A stretch of DNA of 64,000 nt from Mycolicibacterium frederiksbergense. GTDB lineage: Bacteria > Actinomycetota > Actinomycetes > Mycobacteriales > Mycobacteriaceae. The notes beneath the pieces were generated by a model that was not told the origin of the DNA, ran no database searches, and saw only the letters and a program-made list of their open reading frames with translations. The translations under genes were made by a program, and so were the position numbers. The stretch lies in contig NZ_JARXVE010000003.1 of the NCBI RefSeq assembly GCF_029893345.1, positions 186,001-250,000 on the forward strand, read 5' to 3'. This document shows positions 8,530-20,400 of this stretch, in pieces. Each line of letters starts with the position of its first letter. Positions within the stretch are counted from its first letter, which is position 1.

Positions 8530-9015
8530 GTGGCTGACCTCCATCCGAACGTCGCCGTGCTGGCTCCCCTGCTGGGCACCTGGGCCGGCGTCGGCACCGG
8601 CGAGTACCCGACGATCGAAGCGTTCGACTACATCGAAGAGATCACCTTCGGGCATGTCGGCAAACCGTTCCTGATCTACAGCCAACGCACCAAGGCTCGC
8701 GACGACGGACGGCCGCTGCACGCCGAGACCGGATACCTCCGGGTCCCCACACCCGGACGGGTCGAATGGGTGCTGGCCCATCCGACCGGCATCACCGAGA
8801 TCCAGGAGGGCACGGTGACCGCCTCCGGCAACCGCATCGACCTGGAGTCGACCGCGACCACGATCGGCCTCACCACATCAGCCAAAAACGTTACGGCCCT
8901 GTCGCGTTCCATCCAGGTCAACGGCGACGAGCTGACCTACACCCTTCAGATGGGCGCGGTCGGACACCCGCTGCAACACCATCTTTCCGCCACACTGACC
9001 AGGAAGACGACATGA
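8530..9015 (+). CDS. Nitrobindin-like haem protein (FABP-like beta barrel)
   Basis: The protein has 161 residues from a GTG. The signature [14 protein letters not shown] near residue 16 is the GxWxGxGxGxYPTI motif of nitrobindins (THAP4 C-terminal-like domain), and the haem-ligand histidine lies near the C-terminus in [11 protein letters not shown]. These barrels bind ferric haem and isomerise peroxynitrite to nitrate or bind NO. The gene overlaps the next gene by 4 nt (ATGA), so it is coupled to a serine hydrolase. It diverges from the 13E12-type gene with only 47 bp between. Confidence 0.88.
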   Translation: MADLHPNVAVLAPLLGTWAGVGTGEYPTIEAFDYIEEITFGHVGKPFLIYSQRTKARDDGRPLHAETGYLRVPTPGRVEWVLAHPTGITEIQEGTVTASGNRIDLESTATTIGLTTSAKNVTALSRSIQVNGDELTYTLQMGAVGHPLQHHLSATLTRKTT

Positions 9016-10256
9016 GCCAAGCCACGGCGACGGGCAAGATCGCGCTCCCCACCGATCTGGACGCGGTCACCGACATCGGCGCAGAGGACCATTCTGAGAT
9101 CGACCCGCGGGCCGTCGAGCGGATCTGGGAATCGGTGCGGTACTGGTACGGAGCCGGCATGCACCCGGCCATCCAGGTGTGCTTGCGACGCAACGGGAAA
9201 GTGGTGTTGAACCGGGCCATCGGACATGGCTGGGGCAACGGTCCCGAGGATGCCCCCGACGCCGAAAAGGTCGCTGTCACAACCGAAACCCCGTTCTGCG
9301 TCTACTCGGCGGCCAAGGCGATCAGCACCACTGTGGTGCACATGCTGGTCGAACGCGGGTATTTCTCCCTCGATGACCGGGTCTGTGACTATCTGCCCAA
9401 CTACACCAGCCACGGCAAGGACCGCACCACCATCCGGCATGTGGTGACCCACAGCGCAGGAGTGCCGATCCACACCGGGCCTCGGCCCGACGTCACTCGG
9501 GTCGACGACAGCGAATACACCCGTGAGCAACTGGCGCTACTCAAGCCGGTGTACCGGCCCGGATTGGTGCACATCTACCACGGCCTGACCTGGGGTCCGT
9601 TGGTTCGCGAGATCGTCTCGGCGGCCACCGGACGCAACATCCGCGACATCCTGGCCACCGAGATTCTGGACCCGCTGGGATTCCGATGGACCAACTATGG
9701 CGTTGCGCCCGAGGATGTTCCGCTCGTGGCGCCCAGCCACTTCACCGGCAAGCCACTGCCCGCGCCGATCGCTGCGGCGTTCCGCGTCGCAGTCGGCGGC
9801 ACACTGGACCGGATCATCCCGCTCAGCAATACCCCGTTGTTCCTCACCAGCGTCATCCCATCGTCGAGCACCGTCTCCAACGCCGACGAGTTATCCCGTT
9901 TCGCCGAAATCCTGCGCCGCGGTGGAGAACTCGACGGTGTGCGGATCATGAAACCGGAGACACTGCGGGCCGCGACAGCTCCGGCCCGACGGATGCGACC
10001 GGACGTCGCGACCGGACTCAAGCCGATGCGCTGGGGTACCGGCTACATGCTCGGCGGGAAACGTTTCGGACCGTTCGGCCGCAATACCCCCGCGGCGTTC
10101 GGGCACACCGGCCTGGTGGACATCGCGGTGTGGGCCGATCCGCAACGCAGCCTGTCGGCCGCTATCGTCAGCAGCGGTAAACCGGGCACACAGCTCGAGG
10201 CCAGTCGCTATCCCGCGGTGCTGGACCGCATCGCCGCCGAGATCCCTTTCGGCTGA
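9012..10256 (+). CDS. Serine beta-lactamase-family esterase
   Basis: The protein has 414 residues from the ATG in the ATGA overlap with the nitrobindin gene. The class C beta-lactamase/EstB fold shows its nucleophile motif SxxK as YSAAKA (Ser99, Lys102) and a Tyr-containing second motif in the IYHGLTWG segment. The C-terminal [15 protein letters not shown] matches the third conserved block. There is no signal peptide, so it is probably cytosolic. Mycobacterial relatives (the Lip esterases of this fold) hydrolyse short esters; real beta-lactam hydrolysis is unlikely. The substrate is unknown, and the operon link to a nitrobindin gives no further clue. Confidence 0.85.
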   Translation: MSQATATGKIALPTDLDAVTDIGAEDHSEIDPRAVERIWESVRYWYGAGMHPAIQVCLRRNGKVVLNRAIGHGWGNGPEDAPDAEKVAVTTETPFCVYSAAKAISTTVVHMLVERGYFSLDDRVCDYLPNYTSHGKDRTTIRHVVTHSAGVPIHTGPRPDVTRVDDSEYTREQLALLKPVYRPGLVHIYHGLTWGPLVREIVSAATGRNIRDILATEILDPLGFRWTNYGVAPEDVPLVAPSHFTGKPLPAPIAAAFRVAVGGTLDRIIPLSNTPLFLTSVIPSSSTVSNADELSRFAEILRRGGELDGVRIMKPETLRAATAPARRMRPDVATGLKPMRWGTGYMLGGKRFGPFGRNTPAAFGHTGLVDIAVWADPQRSLSAAIVSSGKPGTQLEASRYPAVLDRIAAEIPFG

Positions 10257-10291
10257 TTCACCGCACGCTTCCGACACATCAAGGGGGACGC

Positions 10292-12226
10292 ATGGCAGGC
10301 AGATGGCAGGCGACCGAGGGGAAAACCGTGGCCGGGCGAGCCGCGGCCCGCACCCCGAAGCGCAGCCCCTCGCCGCTGGAACCGCAGTGGTCACCCGAAC
10401 CGGCCCGGTACGGCGTCGGAGTGCACCACAACGTCGCGGTTCGCGCCACCGACGGCACCGTGCTGCGAGCCGATATTCACTACCCGACCGTGCCCGAGAC
10501 CGGCGCGCCCGCGAGCGGACCGTTCCCGGTACTGCTGTCCATCACGCCCTACGGCAAGAAGGCGCCTCCGCCGGCCGCACAGATCGGCGGCGGCGCCACC
10601 CCATATCTGATCCGGCGCGGCTACATCGAGGTGATGGCCGATGTGCGGGGCACCGGAGCATCGGGCGGATCCTTCGAGATGCTGGGCGCCGAACAGGTTC
10701 AAGACGGGGTGGATCTGGTCAATTGGGCTGCGCAGCTGCCGAATTCGAACGGCCGGGTCGGCATGTTCGGCATCTCCTACCTGGCGATCAACCAACTGCT
10801 CACCGCCGCCGCAGTCGGCCCCGATTCACCGCTGAAGGCGATCTTCCCGGTCATGGCAGCCAACGACTTCTACCGCGACGTGGTCACCATGGGCGGGGTA
10901 CCGCATATGCGCACGGTACGGGCCTACGGCTCGCTCTATTCGCTGCTCAACGTCGTCAACCCGGCGCTGGAGTTCGCCAAACGCGGCGCTCATGAACGCC
11001 CGCGCGCCGGCGGTCTGGCCGCGGTGCGCCAACGCGGACGAGATCAGCGTCATTACTTCCGCACCCTGACCGCCGACGCCGCGGCCGGTGGGGACACGGC
11101 CTTCGACGGGCCATTCTGGGACGCCATGCGGACCGGCGACGTGCTGCCGAAGATCGTGCAGAACGATGTCGCCGTCTTCCTGATCGGGGGCTGGCACGAC
11201 GCATTCCAGCGTGGCGCACCGCTGAACTATGTCGCGCTGCAGAACACGTTCGCGGGCCGGCCGCCGAGCGCCCCGATGCAGCCCGGTCAGGCGGTGTCGG
11301 ATCGGGTGCAGTTGATCATGGGCCCCTGGTATCACGTATCCGATCTCGACGGGCTGCACCTGAATGCCTTGCAGCTGCGGTGGTTCGACCGCTGGCTCAA
11401 GGACTCGGCCGATGCCGAGGTGACCGGACCGCCCGTCCGGTTCCAGGCCATCGGCAGCCCGACCTGGTTCCAGTCGCGGGAGTATCCGTTCCCCGAGCCG
11501 ACCCCGACCCGGCTGTACCTGGCCGAAGGCGGGACCCTGACGCACGAGCCTGCCGCCGATCAGACCGAGGCGACACTGCGCTATGCCGCGCGGGGGCCGA
11601 TATCCGGCCGCAGCCTGGAGCAGTGGAGCCTGGGGATGAGCAGCTTCATGCTCTCGCGGACCGGACGCCGAATCCGCTACGACCTGGACAACCGCCGCCT
11701 GCAGCGCGAAGCGCTGACCTACACCACCGCCGAGTTCACCGAGGCCCAACTCATCGCCGGCCCAGTCACTTTGACGGTGCACGCAACCGCCGACACCACC
11801 GAGACGCTGTGGGTGGCCCATCTCGACGATGTCTCACCCGACGGGGTGAGTCGGCCACTGACCCAGGGGGCACTGCTCGGTTCGCACCGTGCCCTTGACC
11901 CCGACCGGACGTGGTATCGGCCCGATGGCACGGTGCTGCGGCCACAGCACCTCAGCACCCGAGCGGCCGTTGAGCCGGTGGTCCCTGGCGAGCTCACCCG
12001 CTACGACATCGAGGTCTTCCCCACCGCGGCGCTGATCGAGCGGGGCCATCGCCTGCGGTTGACCCTGACCACTTACGACTTTCCACATCTGGTGCCCACC
12101 AAGCCGGCGTTGGCGATGCTCGCCGGCGGCATGTACCGGGTGCAGCAAGGCGGGGCCAGCCCGTCGAGCCTGCTCATCCCGCTCGCCGAGCCCGCAGCGT
12201 TTCAGGACCGAGGCGTCGCGCGATAG
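10292..12226 (+). CDS. CocE/NonD-family (S15) serine hydrolase
   Basis: The protein has 644 residues. An N-terminal alpha/beta-hydrolase domain carries the nucleophile elbow GMFGISYLAINQ (Ser ~162) after DVRGTGASGGSFEML. The catalytic His lies in GPWYHVSD and is followed by QLRWFDRWLKD. A C-terminal jelly-roll X-Pro-dipeptidyl-peptidase domain covers the last ~200 residues (GPVTLTVHATADTTETLWVAHL...DIEVFPTAALIERGHRLRLTL). The family cleaves acyl ester or amide bonds; the physiological substrate is unknown. No obvious secretion signal is present. A GGGGGA ribosome site precedes ATG 10292. The gene lies 35 bp after the esterase gene and may belong to the same transcript. Confidence 0.88.
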   Translation: MAGRWQATEGKTVAGRAAARTPKRSPSPLEPQWSPEPARYGVGVHHNVAVRATDGTVLRADIHYPTVPETGAPASGPFPVLLSITPYGKKAPPPAAQIGGGATPYLIRRGYIEVMADVRGTGASGGSFEMLGAEQVQDGVDLVNWAAQLPNSNGRVGMFGISYLAINQLLTAAAVGPDSPLKAIFPVMAANDFYRDVVTMGGVPHMRTVRAYGSLYSLLNVVNPALEFAKRGAHERPRAGGLAAVRQRGRDQRHYFRTLTADAAAGGDTAFDGPFWDAMRTGDVLPKIVQNDVAVFLIGGWHDAFQRGAPLNYVALQNTFAGRPPSAPMQPGQAVSDRVQLIMGPWYHVSDLDGLHLNALQLRWFDRWLKDSADAEVTGPPVRFQAIGSPTWFQSREYPFPEPTPTRLYLAEGGTLTHEPAADQTEATLRYAARGPISGRSLEQWSLGMSSFMLSRTGRRIRYDLDNRRLQREALTYTTAEFTEAQLIAGPVTLTVHATADTTETLWVAHLDDVSPDGVSRPLTQGALLGSHRALDPDRTWYRPDGTVLRPQHLSTRAAVEPVVPGELTRYDIEVFPTAALIERGHRLRLTLTTYDFPHLVPTKPALAMLAGGMYRVQQGGASPSSLLIPLAEPAAFQDRGVAR

Positions 12227-12244
12227 CGGGCTCAGTCCGGTGTG

Positions 12245-12730
12245 TCATCGCACCCAGAGCAGCAGGTCCCTGCCGCCGGCGTTGTAGACGACGCTGTCCG
12301 GTGGTGCACCGATAACGTCGAAGTACAGCTTGCCGGTCGAATGACCCCCCTGCGTCATCGCGGCGGCGCGGACCGCCCGCGGGCTCGCCGCAAGCGCAAG
12401 GTCTTCATACGTCTGGCCGTCGGCTGCACGGGCATTCATGTCGGCGAGGATCGGCGTCACCGTTCCGCGGGTCGCCTTCACCGTCGCGTCGGCTTCCCAG
12501 AGCCTGCCGTGCACCGGCCAGCCGATGATGTCGGCGCTGGGACGCAGACTGCTCACGGTCCAGGTTTGGACGATGGCTCCGCCGTCCTCGACGAGCTCCT
12601 CCGGTGTGCCGAACTTCTCGATGTTGGGGTAACCGGCATCCGCGAAGCCGGTTGCCGGGCAAGCGATTCCCAAGACTGCAATTCCGGTCGTGGCAACAGC
12701 CACCGTTGCTGTTTTGACAGCGATCTTCAT
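12245..12730 (-). CDS. MPT63-like secreted protein (DUF1942)
   Basis: The protein has 161 residues from the ATG of MKIAVKTATVAV, with a Sec signal ending near FADA. The mature part matches the immunoglobulin-like MPT63/MPB63 antigen family: VQTWTVSSLRPSADIIGWPV, GRLWEADATVKATRGTVTPI, NARAADGQTYEDL and GKLYFDVIG are the conserved blocks. It is secreted and its biochemical role is unknown. A longer frame upstream to 12895 lacks a signal and is rejected. It is convergent with the CocE-type gene and divergent from the antigen 85 gene. Confidence 0.85.
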   Translation of the reverse strand: MKIAVKTATVAVATTGIAVLGIACPATGFADAGYPNIEKFGTPEELVEDGGAIVQTWTVSSLRPSADIIGWPVHGRLWEADATVKATRGTVTPILADMNARAADGQTYEDLALAASPRAVRAAAMTQGGHSTGKLYFDVIGAPPDSVVYNAGGRDLLLWVR

Positions 12731-12956
12731 TGTTCCGCTCCTGCTACTCGAGCGGCAACAACCCTGCAGTGAGGGTGGCCACCGCAGCATTGCGCAGGAT
12801 ACGCCGCGTGACTGGAAGTCCCCAGAGGGTTCGGCCGGCCCGCAGGGCCATCCGCCGCGCCCCGGCTCACGGATTCCGCATCGGGATCGAATCACCTTGA
12901 TAACGGAGGGGTTACGCCGGGCGCGGCCGATCGGGACTGCCGGCCGGCATTGTTAG

Positions 12957-14126
<1,170 letters not shown>

Positions 14127-14172
14127 TCAACCTGGTTGCACGGTCCCGCCACCCGTTACCTATCGTGACGGA

Positions 14173-15369
14173 ATGAGCAGCGTCGCTGATGCGGACCGGG
14201 TCGCCGACCTCGCCCGCCAGGTCGTGGCAGACCACGATCCGAAGAAAGTCCCGACCCCGGAGTACCTGGCCGCCTGTTTCGACGCCGGCCTGTCCTGGGT
14301 GCATTTCCCGGAGGGTCTCGGCGGCCTTGGGGTGTCGCGTGGCCTGCAGGCCGAGGCCGACCGCATCCTTCAGGGCGCGGGTGGCCCGATCCCGCTGAGC
14401 CTCAACCCGATGGGCTACGGCATGGCCGCGCCGACAATCCGCGAACACGCCCAGTCCGATGAGCTCAAACGGTCCTGGCTGCGGCCGCTGGCCAGTACCG
14501 AGCACATCTGGTGCCAGCTGTTCTCTGAGCCGGGTGCCGGATCCGACCTGGCCGGACTCGCCACGTCGGCGGTGCGGGACGGTGACGAGTGGGTGATCAA
14601 CGGGCAGAAGGTGTGGACCAGCCTGGCGCACCGGGCTCGGTGGGGGCTGCTGCTGGCCCGCAGCAATCCGGATGTGCCCAAGCACAAGGGGTTGACCTAC
14701 TTCGTCCTCGACATGCATGCGCCTGGGGTGGAGACCCGTCCGCTGCGCCAGATGACCGGCCAGGCCGAGTTCAACGAGGTGTACATCACCGACGCCCGTA
14801 TCCCCGACGCGCACCGGCTCGGAGAGGTCGGCAACGGTTGGAACGTCGCCATGACCACGCTGATGAACGAGCGCAGCGCCCTCGGCGGCAGCGGCAGCCG
14901 CCGAGGTGCGGGCACGATCTCGGATGCGGTGGCGCTGTGGGCGTCGCGCCCGGATCTGCAGACGCCGGTGCTGCGCGACCGGCTGGCTCAGCTGTGGCTG
15001 CGTTCGGAGGCCCAGCGCCTGACCGCGGAGCGGTCCCGGGCCGCGGCCACCGTCGGCGGGCCGGGTCCGGAAGGCTCGATCGGCAAGCTGGTCGGCGCCG
15101 AACTCAACCAGCACATCTACCAGTGGTGCATGGATCTGCTTGGGCCGGAAGGGACTCTGTACCACGGCTACGGCATGGACGTGGGCGAAGAGGACGGTGC
15201 GGATTGGCGCGGACCGGTTCAGCAGCGATTCCTGCGCAGCAAGGCCAACACCATCGAGGGCGGTACCTCCGAGGTGATGCGCAACATTCTGGGCGAACGG
15301 ATTCTCGGCCTACCCGGTGACCTGCGTGCCGATGCCGGCATGCCGTGGAAGGAGATCCCCCGTGGCTAG
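14173..15369 (+). CDS. Acyl-CoA dehydrogenase, catalytic-type chain
   Basis: The protein has 398 residues from an ATG. The ACAD FAD/substrate motif LFSEPGAGSDLAGLAT is intact, and the C-terminal block NTIEGGTSEVMRNILGERIL carries the region that supplies the catalytic Glu and FAD-binding residues. It overlaps the next ACAD gene by 8 nt. Adjacent, non-identical ACAD genes in mycobacteria usually encode alpha2beta2 enzymes acting on bulky acyl-CoAs such as steroid side chains, so this is probably the alpha chain. The exact substrate is unknown. Confidence 0.9.
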   Translation: MSSVADADRVADLARQVVADHDPKKVPTPEYLAACFDAGLSWVHFPEGLGGLGVSRGLQAEADRILQGAGGPIPLSLNPMGYGMAAPTIREHAQSDELKRSWLRPLASTEHIWCQLFSEPGAGSDLAGLATSAVRDGDEWVINGQKVWTSLAHRARWGLLLARSNPDVPKHKGLTYFVLDMHAPGVETRPLRQMTGQAEFNEVYITDARIPDAHRLGEVGNGWNVAMTTLMNERSALGGSGSRRGAGTISDAVALWASRPDLQTPVLRDRLAQLWLRSEAQRLTAERSRAAATVGGPGPEGSIGKLVGAELNQHIYQWCMDLLGPEGTLYHGYGMDVGEEDGADWRGPVQQRFLRSKANTIEGGTSEVMRNILGERILGLPGDLRADAGMPWKEIPRG

Positions 15370-16522
15370 TTCTGCAACTACCTTCACGTTCACCGACGAG
15401 CAGGCACAGCTGCGCGCCGCGGTCCGAAAGTTCTGCGCAGAGAACTTCGGCGAGCAGCAGGCCCGCACCCTGATGGAGTCCGACCCACGCTTCGACCCGA
15501 AGGTGTGGGCGCGGCTGGGCGCCGAGCTGGGTGTGCTGGGTCTGTCGGTGCCCGAGGCCGACGGCGGCGCCGGCGGCACTCTGGTCGATCAGGCCATCGC
15601 CGTCGAGGAGCTCGGCGCGGCACTGGCCTGCGGGCCGGTTTTCGGCACAGTGTTCCTGGCCATTCCCGCGCTGGTGGCGGCGTCGGCTGGACCGGTGCGT
15701 GACGAGCTGCTCGGCGCGCTCGTCGAGGGCGTTCGCACCGCCGCATTCGCGGTGCCCGACCGGGCCGGGGCGTTCGACCCTTCCCTGGTCACCGTCACCG
15801 TCACAGGTGCCGGCACCCTCACCGGCACGGTCGATCGGGTCGTCGACGGAGCCGGGGCGAACACCTTCCTGGTGGCCGCGACCGGACCCGACGGCGTGGC
15901 CTTGTACGCGGTCGACGCCGCCGACGTATCGCGCACCCCGCTGGTCACCCTCGACCTGACCCGGCCGCAGGCCACCATCGTGCTGTCGGAAGCTCCCGCG
16001 CAACTGGTGGCCGGGCCCGATGAGGCCGAACGCGTGATCACCCACGCCCTGCAGGTGGCCTGCACGCTGTTGGCGGCCGAACAGGTCGGGGCCGCACAGC
16101 ATCTGCTGGATCTGTCGGTGGACTACGCGAAATCGCGGCTGCAGTTCGGCCGGACCATCGGATCGTTCCAGGCGGTCAAGCACCGGCTGGCCGACTGCCT
16201 GGTGGACCTCGAGCACGCGCGCTCGACGGCGTATCACGCGGCCTGGGCGCTGACCGACGGCAGCGATGACCCCGCGTTGGCGGCGAGCATCGCGCAGGCC
16301 ACCGGGTCGGCGGCGTTCGCCAAGATCGCCGCCGACACCATCCAGGTGCACGGCGGCATCGGATTCACCTGGGAACACCAGGCGCATCTGTACTTCAAGC
16401 GGGCGACCACGGACGCGGCCCTGCTGGGCAGCGCCGAGGCCCACCGATCCCGGGTGGCCGAGCTGGTCCTCGACAATGCCACGGCTGACCGGGCACCGCG
16501 GGTGGCGACGGGCACGCGATGA
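15362..16522 (+). CDS. Acyl-CoA dehydrogenase, partner chain
   Basis: The protein has 386 residues from the GTG that overlaps the stop of the previous gene. The N-terminal ACAD helical domain (FTFTDEQAQLRAAVRKFC) and the C-terminal block (LQFGRTIGSFQAVKHRLADC, DTIQVHGGIGFTWEHQAHLY) are clear. The SEPGxGSD motif of the middle domain is degenerate (here AVPDRAGAFDPS), as in the beta chain of mycobacterial heterotetrameric ACADs. It probably forms one FAD-binding complex with the upstream chain. It overlaps the next gene by 4 nt. Confidence 0.9.
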   Translation: MASSATTFTFTDEQAQLRAAVRKFCAENFGEQQARTLMESDPRFDPKVWARLGAELGVLGLSVPEADGGAGGTLVDQAIAVEELGAALACGPVFGTVFLAIPALVAASAGPVRDELLGALVEGVRTAAFAVPDRAGAFDPSLVTVTVTGAGTLTGTVDRVVDGAGANTFLVAATGPDGVALYAVDAADVSRTPLVTLDLTRPQATIVLSEAPAQLVAGPDEAERVITHALQVACTLLAAEQVGAAQHLLDLSVDYAKSRLQFGRTIGSFQAVKHRLADCLVDLEHARSTAYHAAWALTDGSDDPALAASIAQATGSAAFAKIAADTIQVHGGIGFTWEHQAHLYFKRATTDAALLGSAEAHRSRVAELVLDNATADRAPRVATGTR

Positions 16523-17427
16523 AGCTGCGGCGGGTCCGCACCGGCATCGGAATACAGGTCGAATCCCTGAATTCCGAGGGCAATTGGGTTGCGGAACCCG
16601 ACGCCGCGGCGCTCGGCGGTCAGGTGTTCGACGACGCCTGGCTGGCGGCCGCCGCCGAGCGCCAGCTGCTGCAGCACAGCGATTACCTGCTGCCGTTCCA
16701 GCCGGTGTCCTTCCGCGACTTCATGCTCTATGAGCAGCACAACATCGACGCGGCCCGCGGGCTGATCCGCCGTTTTCATCCCGGCCTGTACCGGGTGACG
16801 TCGTTCTACGAACGGCTGACCGGCCGCCCGGTGCCGCAGTTCAAGCCCAAGCCGCTGTTCTACCAGCAGCCGATCTACTACATGTCGAACGCGCAGTCCT
16901 TCGTACCGACCGGGACCCCGGTTGCGGTACCGGACTATTCGCAGGCCCTGGATTTCGAGCTGGAGATCGGATTCGTCCTGGCCGCACCGCTGTTCAATGC
17001 CACCCCGGCCGAGGCGACGGCAGCGATCGGCGCGTTCGTGGTGCTCAACGACTTCAGTGCCCGCGACGTGCAACGCCCGGAGATGCTCAGCGGTTTCGGA
17101 CCGCAGAAGTCCAAGCACTTTGCCAGTTCGATGTCGGATACCGCGGTGACCGCCGACGAGATCCTGCCCCGCATCGAGGCGCTGACCGGTTCGGTCGCAC
17201 TCAACGGATCGGTGGTCAGCACCGTGCACAGCGCCGGGATGCAGCACAGCCTGGGCGACGTGCTGGCACACGCGTCACGCAGCGAACCGCTTTATCCCGG
17301 AGAGCTTTTCGCCACCGGAACGCTGCCCGGCGGGAGCGGCATGGAGACTGGGCACTGGCTGCGGCCCGGGGACACCCTGACCTTGACTCTCGACGGGATC
17401 GGCCGCATCGAGCACACCATCACCTGA
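16519..17427 (+). CDS. Fumarylacetoacetate hydrolase-family enzyme
   Basis: The protein has 302 residues, starting in an ATGA overlap with the second ACAD gene. The FAH fold is shown by the metal-binding ExE motif (DFELEIGFVL), VVLNDFSARDVQ with the third acidic ligand, and the GELFATGTLPGGSG / WLRPGDTLTLTLDGIG blocks. Members hydrolyse, isomerise or decarboxylate beta-dicarbonyl acids with Mg2+. Coupling to an ACAD pair points to degradation of a cyclic or branched carboxylic acid whose ring is opened by C-C hydrolysis. That is an inference from context. Confidence 0.88.
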   Translation: MKLRRVRTGIGIQVESLNSEGNWVAEPDAAALGGQVFDDAWLAAAAERQLLQHSDYLLPFQPVSFRDFMLYEQHNIDAARGLIRRFHPGLYRVTSFYERLTGRPVPQFKPKPLFYQQPIYYMSNAQSFVPTGTPVAVPDYSQALDFELEIGFVLAAPLFNATPAEATAAIGAFVVLNDFSARDVQRPEMLSGFGPQKSKHFASSMSDTAVTADEILPRIEALTGSVALNGSVVSTVHSAGMQHSLGDVLAHASRSEPLYPGELFATGTLPGGSGMETGHWLRPGDTLTLTLDGIGRIEHTIT

Positions 17428-17430
17428 GTC

Positions 17431-17495
17431 CCGCCGAAATGGCATTCCGGCAGAAGAAGTGCGAGAAGAGGCCTGCCGGAATGACGTTTCGGCGG
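17431..17495. terminator. Bidirectional hairpin between the FAH gene and hrpA
   Basis: Two 23-bp arms (17431-17453 and 17473-17495) are reverse complements with only two mismatches and flank a 19-base loop. The right arm ends exactly before the hrpA stop codon, and the left arm begins three bases after the FAH gene stop. Arm cores are CCGCCGAAA and CATTCCGGCAG. There is no T-tract. Position between convergent genes supports a bidirectional terminator. Confidence 0.75.
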
Positions 17496-20400
17496 TCAGC
17501 GGGTGACGGCGTCGATCGCCTTGTAGATCCGCTGCTCGCTGACCGGCCGCGGCGTGCCCAACTGCTGGACCCACAGGCTGACCCGCAATTCCTCGATCTG
17601 CCAGGCGATATCGCGCACCTTCGGGTCCTCGGCGCGGGCCGCTGACAACGCGGCCACCACATCGTCGTAGGCATCTTCCACCGCATGCACCCGGGCCATC
17701 CGCTCCCGGTCGGCGGCGAGGCCCTGCGGTAACCGTTCCAGCCGTCGCGCGATCGCGGTGACGTACCGGGCCAGATCGGTCAACCGGGCAATACCGGTGA
17801 TGGTGACAAACCCATTGGGCAACAGCCGATCCAATTGGGATCGGATATCGGCGACGGCATCGGCCTGGACCGCCGACGGCTTGTCCGGTAGCGCCACGCC
17901 GACCTCGTGTGCGGCGGCCAGCACCTTCTCGACGCGGCTCACCCCAGCCTGCGTGGTGGGCCCGAGTTCCTTGCCGGCCCGGTCCACGACGGCCGCGAAC
18001 TCCGCCTTGGTCCACACCGGCTTCTGGAGCAACACGTCGGCGGCCGCGTCGGCGCAGTCTTCGAGCAGGGCGGCCAGGGTGCCGTCGGGATTGGCGTTGA
18101 GCGCCAGCCGGGTCCGGGTGCTCAAGCCTCGCTCGATTGCCTTCACCGGTGACGGCGCGGTCAGCCGCAGCAGCCGGCGCAGGCCCGGCCGCATGGCCGC
18201 GGCCTGCTCGGCGGGATTGGCGAACACCTTGATATCGACCGCCTTTCCGGTGTCCACGAAGGCCGGATACCCACGCACGGTATGTCCACCGCTGACGTTC
18301 TCCACGGTGCGTGGCAATTCGTCGAGGTCGTCCGGCCAGGCGCGCAGGCCGGTGCGTTCCAGGTCGCCACCCAGCGCGGCGGCCACCGCCTGCGCGACGG
18401 GCACGGCCAACTGCTCGCGCAGCGCGTCGATGTCCTTGCCGCGCGCCACCTCTTTGCCGTCGGCGGCTTCCACGGCAAAGGTCATCCGCAGATGGTCCGG
18501 TATCTTGCTCAGGTCGAACGCATCGATCGGCACCAGAATGCCGCTGCGCCTGCGTAGTTCGCGCTGCACCTCGTCCAACAGTGACCCCGCGGACGGATCG
18601 ATGTCGCCCAGGATGGCCCGGGCGGTATCGGGGGCGGGGACGAAGTTACGCCGCAGATCCTTGGGCAGTGACTTGATCAGCGCGGTGACCAGTTCCTCAC
18701 GCAACGCCGGTACCTGCCAGGCGAAACCATCGCCACCGAGCCGGGCCAGTACCCCCACCGGCACGTGCACGGTGACACCGTCGTCGGCGGCGCCGGGCTC
18801 GAACCGGTAGGTCAGCGGCAGTTCGAGGTCGCCGGCCTGCCAGGTGTCCGGGTTGTCCGCACCGTCCTCGGAACGCAGCAGATCGTCACGGGTGAAGGTG
18901 AGCAGGTCAGGTGTCTTGTGCCGCTGCTTCTTCCACCACGCATCGAAGTGGCGGGCCGAGACGATGTCGGCGGGGATGCGCGCGTCGTAGAGCGCGTAGA
19001 TGTCATCATCGCCGACCAGCAGATCACGCCGACGGGCCCGCTCCTCGATCTCCTCGAGTTCTTCGCGCAGCCGGGCGTTATCGCGGAAGAAGTGGTGCCG
19101 GGTCTGCCAATCCCCCTCGACCAGCGCATGCCGGACGAACAACTCGCGGCACAGCTCCGGCTCGATCTGGGCGTATCCGACCTTCCGGCGCGGCACCAGC
19201 GGCAGCCCGTACAGCGTGACCCGCTCGAAGGCCATCACCGCGCCACGCTTGGCCTCCCAGTGCGGCTCGCTGTAGTTGCGGTGCACCAGATGCCCGGCCA
19301 CCCGCTCAATCGCCTCGGGTTCCACCTTGGCGGCGACGCGGCCGAACAGCCTGCTGGTCTCGACCAGGTCGGCCACCACGATCCAGCGCGGCGGCTTCTT
19401 GGTCAGCACCGAGCCGGGCGCGAGCACGAACTTGGTGTTGCGGGCACCTTGATAGTCGCGGGATTCGCCCTCGCGCAGCCCGACGTGGGACAGCAGGCCC
19501 GCGGTCAGCGCGGCGTGAATGCTGGCCGGCTCGGCGGGCTCGTCACCCTCCCGGATCCCGATATCGCGGGCGATACTGCGCAGCTGCCCGGTCAGGTCCT
19601 GCCATTCCCGGATCCGCAGGTAGTGCAGGAACTCCTCGCGACACATCCGCCGGAAGGCATTGCCGGAGAGCTGGTTTCGCTGCTCGCGCAGGTAGTTCCA
19701 CAGGTTGAGGTAGGACACGAAATCGGAGGAGTCGTCCGCGAACCGGGCGTGCTTCTGCCGCGCCGCCTCTTCCTTGTCGCTCGGACGCTCCCTGGGATCC
19801 GGGATCGACAGCGCGGCGGCCAGCACCAGCACCTCGCGCACGCAGCCCTCGGTGTCGGCCTGCAGGATCATCCGACCGACCCGCGGGTCGAGCGGCAGTC
19901 GGGCCAGCCGGCGTCCGACGTCGGTCAGGGCACCGGACGCATCGAACGCGCCGAGTTCCTGCAGCAGTTGCACACCGTCGCGGATGCTGCGGGCATCCGG
20001 CGGGTCCAAGAACGGGAACTCCGCGATGTCGCCGAGCTGCAGCGCGGCCATCTGTAGGATGACCGCGGCCAGGTTGGTGCGCAGGATCTCCGGATCGGTG
20101 TAGCGCGGCCGGGATTCGAAGTCCTGCTCCGAATACAACCGGATGCAGACGCCGGGGGCGGTGCGCCCGGAGCGGCCGGCCCGCTGGGCGGCCGAAGCCT
20201 GGGAGATCGGTTCGATCGGCAGCCGCTGCACCTTGGTGCGGCGGCTGTATCGCGAGATCCGCGCAGTGCCGGGGTCGACGACGTAGCGGATGCCCGGCAC
20301 GGTGAGCGAGGTCTCGGCCACGTTGGTTGCCAACACGATTCGTCGTCCGCTGTGGCTGGGCTGGAACACCTTCTGCTGATCCGCCGTGGGCAGGCGGGCA

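Noticed and set aside
18765..20057. Long plus-strand open frame (430 codons) opposite hrpA
   Set aside because: It is an antisense shadow of the helicase gene; its translation is low-complexity and has no domain, while hrpA has every DEAH motif intact.
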